A DNA stretch of 7,167 nt from JBCCZC01 sp039188505 (GCA_039188505.1 JBCCZC010000296.1:1-7167), one strand, 5' to 3'. Positions 1 through 5,721 are shown, counted from the first letter of the stretch. The notes: a model not told the origin generated them from the sequence alone. Numbers and translations are program-made.

Positions 1-4
1 TCTG

Positions 5-36
5 CGCCGGGTCGGCATTCGCTGGCCCGGCGTTTT
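5..36 (+). terminator. Rho-independent terminator of an upstream gene
   Basis: CGCCGGG (5-11) pairs with CCCGGCG (26-32). The stem continues inward through G-U and G-C pairs (12-16 with 21-25), leaving a four-base loop ATTC (17-20). TTTT (33-36) follows directly. This is a compact intrinsic terminator for forward-strand transcription arriving from outside the window. No gene body for that transcript is visible. Bases 37-256 then hold no recognisable gene. Confidence 0.75.
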
Positions 37-256
37 CCGTTCTGGCGCCCCCCTGCCAGCGCAGGCGGTCACCCCTCTTGCGCGAGCCGGCACTTTAACA
101 AGAACCGCGAGGCGGAAGAACGCCGCCCCGTTTTCGCGAGTATCGAAGGCGCCGGTCCACCGATTGTCGGTTCCATGACCGAAGGCACTCGGCGAGCCAC
201 GGCCGCGCACCGGACAATCCCGCGCTTTAGGTCAAACGCCGTCGCCAGCGACCGCC

Positions 257-262
257 TATACT
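257..262 (+). promoter_or_regulatory. -10 element for a leaderless DUF2628 transcript
   Basis: TATACT matches the sigma-70 -10 consensus at five of six positions. Transcription would start about seven bases beyond it, at 269-270, which is exactly the ATG of the next gene. No Shine-Dalgarno sequence precedes that ATG, so the mRNA may be leaderless. No strong -35 box is seen; GTCAAA (231-236) is weak and too far upstream. Confidence 0.5.
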
Positions 263-269
263 GAATGTG

Positions 270-677
270 ATGCAGGTCTTCGACGTTTACGAGCACCCCC
301 GCTTCGGCCTCCGCGCCGTCCGGCAGGGCTTCTCCTGGCCTGCATTCTTCGCGCCGACGGTCTGGGCCGCTGCCCTCGGCCTCGGACGCGTCACATTCGT
401 CCTGGTGCTTGCCTCGACCCTAATGTTCGACCTCCTCGATCTCACGTCGATGTTCGTGACGCACCCGGTGGCCATGGGCGCGCTCTTCATCTGCGCCTAC
501 CTGGGCTTCGGGGTGAAGCCCGGCTTCCGCGCCCATCGCTGGGTCGCCGAACACCTCCGCGACGAGGGCTGGGAGCGCCGGTGCCGGGTCGTGGCGGCCA
601 GTCGCCGGGCGGCTGTCCTCGCCGTCCGTGAAGGCCGCGCCCGGAACGATCCGGGCCTGCTCGCCGCTCCGCTGTAA
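270..677 (+). CDS. DUF2628 family small membrane protein
   Basis: Predicted 135-residue protein of the DUF2628 family, an inner-membrane family of unknown biochemical role. The N-terminus carries the family's hallmark run: Y7-E-H-P10, then the AVRQGFSWPAFF motif (16-27) and W32. Two hydrophobic segments, about 41-56 and 65-82, are likely membrane spans. They are followed by a basic amphipathic C-terminal tail rich in Arg. GTG at 267 is an alternative start, but ATG at 270 lies at the expected transcription start of the TATACT box just upstream. No ribosome binding site is visible. The lipoprotein gene follows after 30 bp on the same strand, so the two may be cotranscribed. The family assignment rests on motif recall and function is unknown. 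Confidence 0.8.
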   Translation: MQVFDVYEHPRFGLRAVRQGFSWPAFFAPTVWAAALGLGRVTFVLVLASTLMFDLLDLTSMFVTHPVAMGALFICAYLGFGVKPGFRAHRWVAEHLRDEGWERRCRVVAASRRAAVLAVREGRARNDPGLLAAPL

Positions 678-707
678 CCTTTTCGAAGCTCCGGTCGTTT
701 CGCACAC

Positions 708-1424
708 ATGAACACGCTCACTCGAATCCTTGCTCCTGGTCTCGCAGCGCTCGTTCTCAGCGGCTGCGTCATCGATGCCCGCAACCGCGATACCCTGATC
801 GAGCCCGTCCGCTATCTGGACGAAGCGGTCGAGGAGGGAGCACCAATCCGCGTCAGAATCCCCGCCGCGGTGGTCAACCTCGAGAACAGCGACGACGGTC
901 GCCTGCGCGGCGAGATGCGAATTCTCTGCCCGAGCCTCGACAGCCACTGTGCCGAAAAGCTGGGCGACAATGCCTTTGTCACCGAGGAGGTCAACGGGGA
1001 GTTCCGGCTGCAGCTGAAACACAACGGTTCCTGGCGCTACCGCAACGCAGAGGTCCACGTCGATCTATGGCTGCCGGAGGGCAATCCCGTCTTCATCGAT
1101 CTGACCGCCGGGGAACTGGACGCAAAGCTTGCGAACTGCGTGCGAGCCGACGTCGAGGCCGGTGACGTGAGTTTCGAACTGCCCATCTCGATCGTCTCCA
1201 GCGTCGAGCTCGACGCGGGACTCGGCGACGCAGGGCTCTACATCGACGGTCGCTGGATCGACGGGCATCGGAGCCTGCTGGTGGGCGCCGAGGCGGAATG
1301 GTCTGGAGGGGATGGCGATTGCGAGGTCGATATCGACCTGCAGGCAGGCGATCTGCGACTCGAGCTGGTCGGCGCCAGCCCGCGACGCTCAAGCCAGAGG
1401 ATCACCGACGGCGAGGCCGAATAG
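708..1424 (+). CDS. Putative outer-membrane lipoprotein with repetitive beta motifs
   Basis: Predicted 238-residue lipoprotein. The N-terminus has Arg6, a hydrophobic core and the lipobox L17-S-G-C20, so Cys20 should be lipidated after signal peptidase II cleavage. Val and Ile follow the cysteine and there is no Asp at +2, which fits Lol-dependent sorting to the outer membrane. The mature part is acidic. It holds loosely repeated units built around Ala-Gly-(Asp/Glu)-hydrophobic: TAGEL at 133-137, EAGDV at 150-154, DAGLGDAGL in the last third, and QAGDL near the C-terminus. These resemble the stacked short beta strands of DUF4097/adhesin-like beta-helix proteins, a resemblance that is inferred. 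Cys74 and Cys81 could form a disulfide. No good Shine-Dalgarno precedes the ATG, so translation may depend on the upstream gene. The last 36 bp overlap the reverse-strand SAM hydrolase gene. Specific function is unknown. Confidence 0.75.
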   Translation: MNTLTRILAPGLAALVLSGCVIDARNRDTLIEPVRYLDEAVEEGAPIRVRIPAAVVNLENSDDGRLRGEMRILCPSLDSHCAEKLGDNAFVTEEVNGEFRLQLKHNGSWRYRNAEVHVDLWLPEGNPVFIDLTAGELDAKLANCVRADVEAGDVSFELPISIVSSVELDAGLGDAGLYIDGRWIDGHRSLLVGAEAEWSGGDGDCEVDIDLQAGDLRLELVGASPRRSSQRITDGEAE

Positions 1425-2105
1425 CTCGGCCGCCGAACCCCGATTCACCGCCACCTCCAGCAGGCCGAAGCTGTTCTCGAACCAGAACGGTTCACCCGGC
1501 GGCACGTCCGAGAAGGTGGCCGCCCGCCGCAGCTCACGCCCGCCCAGGCGTATCGCGGCATCGGCTCCCGGCGGCCTCGATCCGGTGACGAGGTTGCCGT
1601 AGGCGTCGACGTAGACCACCTGCCCGAGACTTTCAGGCCAGTCCCAGCCAACGGGCCGTCCATCCAGTGGCTCCAGTCCGACCTCCTGCCCCGTTGCGAG
1701 CTTCGCCGCGGCTGGCGCGAACAGATCTCGCCCGTGAAAGGTCCGGGAGCGCGGCTCCGCCGCAGCCACGATGCGATGCGGTTCGCCGCCCTGGAGGCGC
1801 CGGGTCGCCACGGCGAGCAGGCCATTGTCCGGACCGACCAGCCAGTGCTGGCCGCAGCGCCAGGCCAGCGGCAACCGGTCGCTTCCGACGCCGGGATCGA
1901 TCACCGCGCACACCACGAAGGGGGACGGCAGGTCCCGCAGCACTGCCGCCAGCAGATAGGCGCCCCCCTGCGGGTCCCGACTCGGCGCATCGTGCATCAG
2001 ATCGATGATGGGCAGGGAGGGTGCCGTGGCCGTGATCACGCCATGCAGCTGGCCCACATAGGGGCTACCGTTGCCGAAGTCGGTGAAGAGGTAGAGAGGC
2101 GACAT
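1389..2105 (-). CDS. S-adenosylmethionine hydrolase (DUF62 / SAM hydroxide adenosyltransferase family)
   Basis: Predicted 238-residue enzyme of the SAM hydroxide adenosyltransferase family (formerly DUF62), relatives of the SAM chlorinase and fluorinase. Archaeal and bacterial members split S-adenosylmethionine with water into adenosine and methionine. The order of motifs is complete. TDFG (8-11) carries the ribose-binding Asp9. IDPGVGSDR (69-77) supplies Asp70 and Arg77 with the family's seven-residue spacing. VGPDNGLL (90-97) and FHGRD (123-127) follow, the latter with His124; together these give the Asp-Arg-His water-activating set. The C-terminal domain has VDAYGNLVTG (166-175), NSFGLLEVAVN (211-221) and a closing Gly-Asp. 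Ser14 stands where relatives normally have Asp, and His21 where Lys is common. The start was set at this ATG because it lies immediately before the conserved LFTDFG strand; a longer frame upstream runs antisense through folA. The gene is divergent from folA across 54 bp and overlaps the lipoprotein gene tail-to-tail. Confidence 0.88.
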   Translation of the reverse strand: MSPLYLFTDFGNGSPYVGQLHGVITATAPSLPIIDLMHDAPSRDPQGGAYLLAAVLRDLPSPFVVCAVIDPGVGSDRLPLAWRCGQHWLVGPDNGLLAVATRRLQGGEPHRIVAAAEPRSRTFHGRDLFAPAAAKLATGQEVGLEPLDGRPVGWDWPESLGQVVYVDAYGNLVTGSRPPGADAAIRLGGRELRRAATFSDVPPGEPFWFENSFGLLEVAVNRGSAAELFGLAVGDPLA

Positions 2106-2122
2106 GGTCCTGGACCGAGGAA

Positions 2123-2153
2123 CTGACGCAGTACGGATGATGAAGAGTACAAT
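2123..2153 (+). promoter_or_regulatory. folA promoter, probably leaderless start
   Basis: CTGACG (2123-2128, four of six to the -35 consensus) and TACAAT (2148-2153, five of six to the -10) are separated by 19 bp. Transcription should begin near 2160, the first base of the folA GTG codon, and no Shine-Dalgarno sequence is present. The reverse strand over 2146-2151 reads TGTACT, a possible -10 for the divergent SAM hydrolase gene, so the two promoters would overlap. Confidence 0.55.
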
Positions 2154-2159
2154 CGCGCC

Positions 2160-2654
2160 GTGAAGAAAGTCTCCCTCATCGTCGCCATGGACCGGAACAG
2201 GGCAATCGGTCGCTCGGGCGACATGCCCTGGCACCTCCCGGCAGACCTGGCTCACTTCAAGCGGACGACGCTCGGCCATCCGGTGATCATGGGCCGCAAG
2301 ACCTTCGAGTCGATCGGCCGCCCGCTGCCAGGTCGGCGCAATATCGTGATCACACGGCAGACGGGCTGGTCCGCCGACGGCATCGATGTGGCCGGTAGCC
2401 TCGAGGCGGCCCTGGCGGAGGTCGGCGACATCCCGTGCTTCGTGATCGGCGGCGGCGAGATCTACCGGCTGGCACTGCCCCTCGCCCATGAGCTCCACGT
2501 CACGATCATCGACACGGCCGTCGCGGATGCCGACACCTGGTTCCCGGCGTTCGACGACACCGACTGGCGCCTCGCCTCCGAGGAACACCGCGACCGCGAC
2601 GACCGCAACGCGTTCGACCTGAGCTTCCGACACTACGTGCGGCGCGGGGCGTGA
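2160..2654 (+). CDS. folA: Dihydrofolate reductase
   Basis: 164-residue dihydrofolate reductase, which reduces dihydrofolate to tetrahydrofolate with NADPH in the cytoplasm and supplies one-carbon carriers for thymidylate, purine and methionine synthesis. Similarity to E. coli FolA (159 residues) is obvious throughout. The start LIVAMDRNRAIG is followed by Met22, Trp24 and catalytic Asp29 in MPWHLPADL (E. coli Met20, Trp22, Asp27). The nucleotide-binding motif is VIMGRKTFESIGRPLPGR, with Arg59 contacting the folate glutamate. VIGGGEIY (95-102) completes the NADPH site. Nothing essential is missing. The GTG start is dictated by the protein alignment and coincides with the predicted transcription start. 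Its divergent neighbour consumes SAM, which places the pair around the folate-methionine cycle; the functional link is inferred. Confidence 0.97.
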   Translation: MKKVSLIVAMDRNRAIGRSGDMPWHLPADLAHFKRTTLGHPVIMGRKTFESIGRPLPGRRNIVITRQTGWSADGIDVAGSLEAALAEVGDIPCFVIGGGEIYRLALPLAHELHVTIIDTAVADADTWFPAFDDTDWRLASEEHRDRDDRNAFDLSFRHYVRRGA

Positions 2655-2684
2655 GGCACCGCTGAGCCCCACCGGTCACGCTGC

Positions 2685-2724
2685 TATGCTTGCCCTCCCG
2701 GTCGTTCCCGGCCGAGGTAGGGGA
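2685..2724 (+). promoter_or_regulatory. Candidate promoter and ribosome binding site of the adenylate cyclase gene
   Basis: TATGCT (2685-2690) is a four-of-six -10 element, with only a weak -35 (CTGAGC, 2662-2667) 17 bp upstream. AGGGGA (2719-2724) is a good Shine-Dalgarno seven bases before ATG 2732. This fixes the start there rather than at the in-frame TTG at 2690, which lies inside the -10 box. Confidence 0.5.
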
Positions 2725-2731
2725 AATCACG

Positions 2732-4753
2732 ATGGCTCACCGACTGCTGCGCCTCAGACCGACGCTTCTCGTGTGGGTCGCCCTGCTGCTCGTCGTGACG
2801 CTCGGGACGATCACCTCGGTCGTCTATCTGCGCACCCAGGCGGCCATCGAGCAGCTGGTGCGCCAGCAGCTCGCCGCGGCGACGGAAGCGGCGCGCAGTG
2901 AAGTCTCGGCGATCGCGGATACGGCCATCAGCATGCTCAACGAGCTGGACCTGCTGGCGCTACAGGGTGTGCTGCGGCTGGATGACCGCGAGGCCCTGGC
3001 GCCGCTGCTGGTAGAACGGGTTCGCCAGGAACCGGTGATCGGGTGGTTCGGCTTCGGCAACCTGCTCGACGACGCCTATGTCGCCGGCAACCGGGCCTTC
3101 GAGGACGGATCGATTCGCGTCTTCTTCGCCGCCCCGGCCGTGGAAAACGCACGGCCCTTCCTCTTCGAGGTGGACAGCAGCGGTTCCCAGCGCCCGATCG
3201 ATGTGGAAGATCCGGAGCCCTACCTCGTCAGCACCCGCCCGTGGGTCCAGCCGGCCCTCGCGCGCGAGGGCATCGTCTGGAATGAGCCGTTCCTGTTCAC
3301 GGACGGGATGCTTGGGGTCGCAGCCGTCATCCGCGTTCCGCTGCCGGAAGCCAGCCCGCCAGTCGACGGGGTTTTCCACGTGGACTTCTTTCTGCGGGAT
3401 CTCCACGAGTTCCTGCGCGCCATCGAGGTCGGCGAGACCGGGCGGGTGTTTGTGGTCACGGGCAATGGCACGCTGATCGGCGTCGGCGAGGACGAGCGGC
3501 CCCGCTTCGAGTCAGCGGCCGCAGAACGGGCCGCGGGCAGCGGCATCCTGACGCTGGACGACACCGCCTATCGCACGGCCTGGAGCCCCCTAGGCGTCGC
3601 CGGCGGGCCCGACTGGCGGATTGGGATTCTGGTCCCGGAGCGGGAGCTCACGGGCATCGTTGGTGAGAACGCGCGCACGGTTCTCCTTGCGGGCCTACTG
3701 GCCCTGGCGATCGCACTGGGGCTGGCGGCCTGGCTCGCGCACCTGATCAGCCGCCCGATTCGCGCCATGAGCGAGGACGTCGAGCACGTCAGCCACTTCG
3801 ATATCACGGACGATCCGCCCATCGACTCCTGGATTCGCGAGATCGCAGTGCTTGGCGACGCGATCGATCACATGAAACTGGGTCTCAAGTCGTTCGAGAA
3901 ATACGTACCCGGGGAAGTCGTTCGGAAGCTGATCGCGGCGCGGAAGGAGGCCGTCCTTGGCGTCGAACCGGCGGAGGTCACCCTGCTGTTCTCCGACATC
4001 AAGGGCTTTACCGGGATCACCGAGTCACTGGAGCCCGATCGACTCGTGGAAGTGGTCGGCGAATATCTGGAGGAGATGTCGCAGGTCGTCATCGCATCGG
4101 ACGCGACGCTGGACAAGTATATCGGCGACGCGATCATGGCGTTCTGGAACGCCCCCACGCCGGTGCCCGACCACCCGGCCGTTGCCTGCCGGGCCGCGCT
4201 CACCTACCAGCGCCGGCTCGCCGAGCTGCGGGAAGTCTGGCGGGCCCGGGACCTGCCCCCGCTGCGGGCCCGGATCGGGCTGAACACCGGCCACGTGCTC
4301 GTCGGCAACCTGGGCTCCGAGCGGCGCCTCAGCTACACGGTGATCGGCGATGCCGTGAACCTCGCCGCCCGGCTCGAGGCCTTGAACGACAGCTACGGCA
4401 CCCTGCTGATCATCAGCGATAGCGTCAAACGCGCGATCGGCGATGCCTTCGTGACCCGCCCCCTCGATCTGGTCGCCGTCAAGGGAAAGACCGAGGGTAT
4501 CCTGGTCCACGAACTCATTACCGAGCGCGAGCATGCATCGTCGGCGCAGATCGCCAACACGGCTCTATATGCAAGCGCCCTCGACGAATACCTGGGCCGC
4601 CGCTTCGAGCAGGCGAGAGCCATGTTTCGTGAGTATCTCGACCGCCGCCCGGGCGATGTCGCCGCCGGCCTCCTGGCCGATCGTTGCGATGAGCTGCTGA
4701 GGCACCCGCCGGACGATGACTGGAACGGCGTCTTCGTCATGCAGAGCAAGTGA
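2732..4753 (+). CDS. Membrane-bound class III adenylate cyclase with Cache-like sensor, HAMP and TPR-like tail
   Basis: 673-residue integral inner-membrane enzyme predicted to make cyclic AMP from ATP. A first membrane span (about 11-33) is followed by a large periplasmic domain (about 35-310) that looks like a Cache-type ligand sensor. A second span (about 316-338) leads into a HAMP linker (to about 390). The catalytic domain runs from about 415 to 590. Asp422 (in FSDIKGF) and Asp466 (in DKYIGD) bind the two metals. Lys462 and Thr536 (in YTVIGDAVN) sit at the purine-specifying positions; Lys plus Thr/Ser is the class IIIb adenylate cyclase pattern, a group in which bicarbonate stimulation is known. 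Asn543 and Arg547 are the transition-state pair. All catalytic residues are present, so it should be active as a homodimer. The last ~70 residues (YASALDEY...FEQARAMF...DWNGV) form a TPR-like helical tail common in such cyclases. Ligand unknown. The gene ends 3 bp from the convergent regulator gene. Confidence 0.93.
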   Translation: MAHRLLRLRPTLLVWVALLLVVTLGTITSVVYLRTQAAIEQLVRQQLAAATEAARSEVSAIADTAISMLNELDLLALQGVLRLDDREALAPLLVERVRQEPVIGWFGFGNLLDDAYVAGNRAFEDGSIRVFFAAPAVENARPFLFEVDSSGSQRPIDVEDPEPYLVSTRPWVQPALAREGIVWNEPFLFTDGMLGVAAVIRVPLPEASPPVDGVFHVDFFLRDLHEFLRAIEVGETGRVFVVTGNGTLIGVGEDERPRFESAAAERAAGSGILTLDDTAYRTAWSPLGVAGGPDWRIGILVPERELTGIVGENARTVLLAGLLALAIALGLAAWLAHLISRPIRAMSEDVEHVSHFDITDDPPIDSWIREIAVLGDAIDHMKLGLKSFEKYVPGEVVRKLIAARKEAVLGVEPAEVTLLFSDIKGFTGITESLEPDRLVEVVGEYLEEMSQVVIASDATLDKYIGDAIMAFWNAPTPVPDHPAVACRAALTYQRRLAELREVWRARDLPPLRARIGLNTGHVLVGNLGSERRLSYTVIGDAVNLAARLEALNDSYGTLLIISDSVKRAIGDAFVTRPLDLVAVKGKTEGILVHELITEREHASSAQIANTALYASALDEYLGRRFEQARAMFREYLDRRPGDVAAGLLADRCDELLRHPPDDDWNGVFVMQSK

Positions 4754-4756
4754 CGC

Positions 4757-5005
4757 TCAGTTCTCGCGACGCGCCTGCCACCCTCGCTCGTCGGCCGCGA
4801 GCAGACCGCGCCGCATGAGCTCACCGTAGGCCCGCGAAACCGACAATCGGGTAATCCGCAGCTCGCGGCTGAGTTCGACGGGCGTGGGAAACGTCTCTCC
4901 GTCGACGATATCGCCAACTTCGATCAGCGTCTCGATCTGACGCTCGAGCTGCTTGGCGAGCGGCGAGCGGTCCTCCGGCTTGAGCTTGATTCTCCGCGAG
5001 TCCAT
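4757..5005 (-). CDS. Minimal GntR/YtrA-type winged-helix regulator (first paralogue)
   Basis: 82-residue protein made almost entirely of a GntR-type winged helix-turn-helix. The N-terminal part, SPLAKQLERQIETLIEVGDI (14-33), matches the opening helix of YtrA-subfamily regulators. FPTPVELSRELRITRLSVSRAYGEL follows, with the recognition helix near 54-66, and the AY-x-x-L and RGLL signature of that subfamily closes it. YtrA proteins are usually about 120-130 residues with a short C-terminal dimerisation helix pair; this one stops right after the wing, so how it dimerises is unclear. A perfect GGAGGA Shine-Dalgarno (5011-5016, reverse strand) precedes the ATG and fixes the start over longer in-frame options. 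It is about one third identical to the product of 5233-5481. It probably binds DNA in the cytoplasm; targets are unknown, with its own upstream region and the nearby thioesterase as the obvious candidates. Confidence 0.85.
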   Translation of the reverse strand: MDSRRIKLKPEDRSPLAKQLERQIETLIEVGDIVDGETFPTPVELSRELRITRLSVSRAYGELMRRGLLAADERGWQARREN

Positions 5006-5067
5006 CGTTTCCTCCGCAAATCCTGTGGGTCGACGGGGCCACGATAGATGCCGGCTGCAGACGCGAC

Positions 5068-5086
5068 CATGGTCAGTATCACCATG
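5068..5086. promoter_or_regulatory. Candidate operator, CATGGT-N7-ACCATG dyad
   Basis: CATGGT (5068-5073) and ACCATG (5081-5086) form a perfect dyad with a seven-base spacer, 63-81 bp upstream of the first regulator gene's start. The left half also lies in the 8-bp palindrome ACCATGGT (5066-5073). GGT...ACC half-sites are typical of GntR-family operators, and a related TGGT...ACCA dyad lies upstream of the other paralogue. Binding is inferred only. Confidence 0.35.
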
Positions 5087-5154
5087 CGGACGTGGGAAAA
5101 TGGCCAGTCCCTCCGGATTCGTGAACCGGATCACAGTGACGATGCCAAGCGAAG

Positions 5155-5203
5155 AAAAAAACGGCCCGGGCTCAAGGTGGGAGTGAGGGTGGAAGCCCGG
5201 GCC
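5155..5203 (-). terminator. Rho-independent terminator between the two regulator genes
   Basis: GGCCCGGGCT (5163-5172) and AGCCCGGGCC (5194-5203) are perfect 10-bp arms. Read on the reverse strand the stem is followed by one G and seven T (5161-5155). It therefore ends the transcript of the 5233-5481 gene 30 bp after its stop codon. The 21-base loop is long and almost pure pyrimidine in that RNA (C-rich). The forward strand has no T-tract after the stem, so the terminator is one-directional. The downstream paralogue therefore needs its own promoter. Confidence 0.85.
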
Positions 5204-5232
5204 AGTGGGAACTTGGGGAGAAATCGGTTCGG

Positions 5233-5481
5233 TCAGGCGGCCCTGCCGACGCAGCACCGCACACCGTTCCAGTGCGCCTTGCCGCGCTCGACCAGTTTCT
5301 CGTAAGCAGCGCAGATCGTGCGCGGAGTGACCTTGAGTTCGCGACCGAGCACGGCCGGCAGCGGCAGCGCGCCGTCTGCCACGAGGCCCGAATCGACGTA
5401 GAACTCGAGGTTGTCGACCAGCTGTTCCGTCAGCGGCCGCCGGATTTCCGGGTCAAGCTTGAGCATGCCGAGAGCCGTCAT
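5233..5481 (-). CDS. Minimal GntR/YtrA-type winged-helix regulator (second paralogue)
   Basis: Another 82-residue stand-alone winged helix-turn-helix, clearly paralogous to the 4757-5005 product. Aligning them needs a one-residue gap and gives about 25 identities over ~75 positions, including LKL-x-PE-x-R-x-PL-x-x-QL, DG, P-x-P, REL, AY-x-x-L and RG. The recognition helix is near VTPRTICAAYEKLVERG. It also lacks the YtrA C-terminal dimerisation segment. Its tail differs from the paralogue: the wing region is replaced by a short sequence with adjacent cysteines (NGVRCCVGRAA), which could mediate disulfide formation, metal binding or redox sensing. That is speculation from two residues. GGAGGAAG on the reverse strand just before the ATG is an excellent Shine-Dalgarno and fixes the start. 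The gene is divergent from the DUF4442 thioesterase gene across 249 bp and has its own terminator. It likely represses or activates itself and/or that neighbour. Confidence 0.82.
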   Translation of the reverse strand: MTALGMLKLDPEIRRPLTEQLVDNLEFYVDSGLVADGALPLPAVLGRELKVTPRTICAAYEKLVERGKAHWNGVRCCVGRAA

Positions 5482-5536
5482 CGCCTTCCTCCATTGCCTT
5501 GGCGCTCAGGTTACCGACTGGGCCGGACGCTGGGGA

Positions 5537-5555
5537 TAGTGGTTTCCACCATCTA
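5537..5555. promoter_or_regulatory. Candidate operator, TGGT-N4-ACCA dyad
   Basis: TGGT (5540-5543) and ACCA (5548-5551) flank TTCC. Outside them TAG (5537-5539) and CTA (5553-5555) extend the dyad with a one-base offset. It lies 59-70 bp upstream of the second paralogue and shares half-sites with the dyad at 5068-5086, though the spacer differs. A plausible GntR-type site, not established. Confidence 0.3.
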
Positions 5556-5667
5556 CTTCTGGGTAAGGCTCACGTCGCATCTGGGGCTTTGTGAACGAAC
5601 GTCACACGGTCTCGGAATCGATCTGTTCTCCGGACCGAACAGGGTCCCAGCCATCCGCGTGGAGCGC

Positions 5668-5697
5668 TTGATTCAAACGGCCGTTCGAGCTTAGGAT
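5668..5697 (+). promoter_or_regulatory. Promoter of the DUF4442 thioesterase gene
   Basis: TTGATT (5668-5673) and TAGGAT (5692-5697) each match the sigma-70 boxes at four of six positions, with an 18-bp spacer. The predicted transcription start, near 5703-5705, falls at the left edge of the inverted repeat that follows. That repeat would therefore form the very 5' end of the mRNA. Confidence 0.5.
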
Positions 5698-5701
5698 CAC
5701 G

Positions 5702-5721
5702 TCCATACGGGTGCGTATGGA
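5702..5721 (+). promoter_or_regulatory. Perfect 8-bp inverted repeat overlapping the Shine-Dalgarno of the thioesterase gene
   Basis: TCCATACG (5702-5709) and CGTATGGA (5714-5721) are perfectly complementary around a four-base spacer GGTG. The right arm includes the first three bases of the Shine-Dalgarno GGAGGA (5719-5724), which precedes ATG 5731 by six bases. As DNA it is a good +1 operator. As RNA it is an 8-bp hairpin that partly hides the ribosome binding site. The sequence cannot decide between these, and both may apply. Confidence 0.6.

Noticed and set aside
420..1058. 212-residue reverse-strand frame opposite the DUF2628 and lipoprotein genes
   Set aside because: It is antisense to two better supported genes and its composition is that expected of a shadow frame in GC-rich DNA.
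2106..2159. SAM-sensing riboswitch in front of the SAM hydrolase or folA
   Set aside because: Only 54 bp separate the genes and folA appears leaderless, so there is no room for a known SAM aptamer, and no such motif was seen.
2106..2672. N-terminal extension of the reverse-strand SAM hydrolase to about 427 residues
   Set aside because: The extension runs antisense through folA, has no family resemblance, and the conserved domain begins at the ATG ending at 2105.
5006..5257. Longer start for the first small regulator, giving 166 residues
   Set aside because: The extension crosses the terminator of the upstream gene and lacks regulator motifs; a perfect GGAGGA precedes the ATG at 5005.
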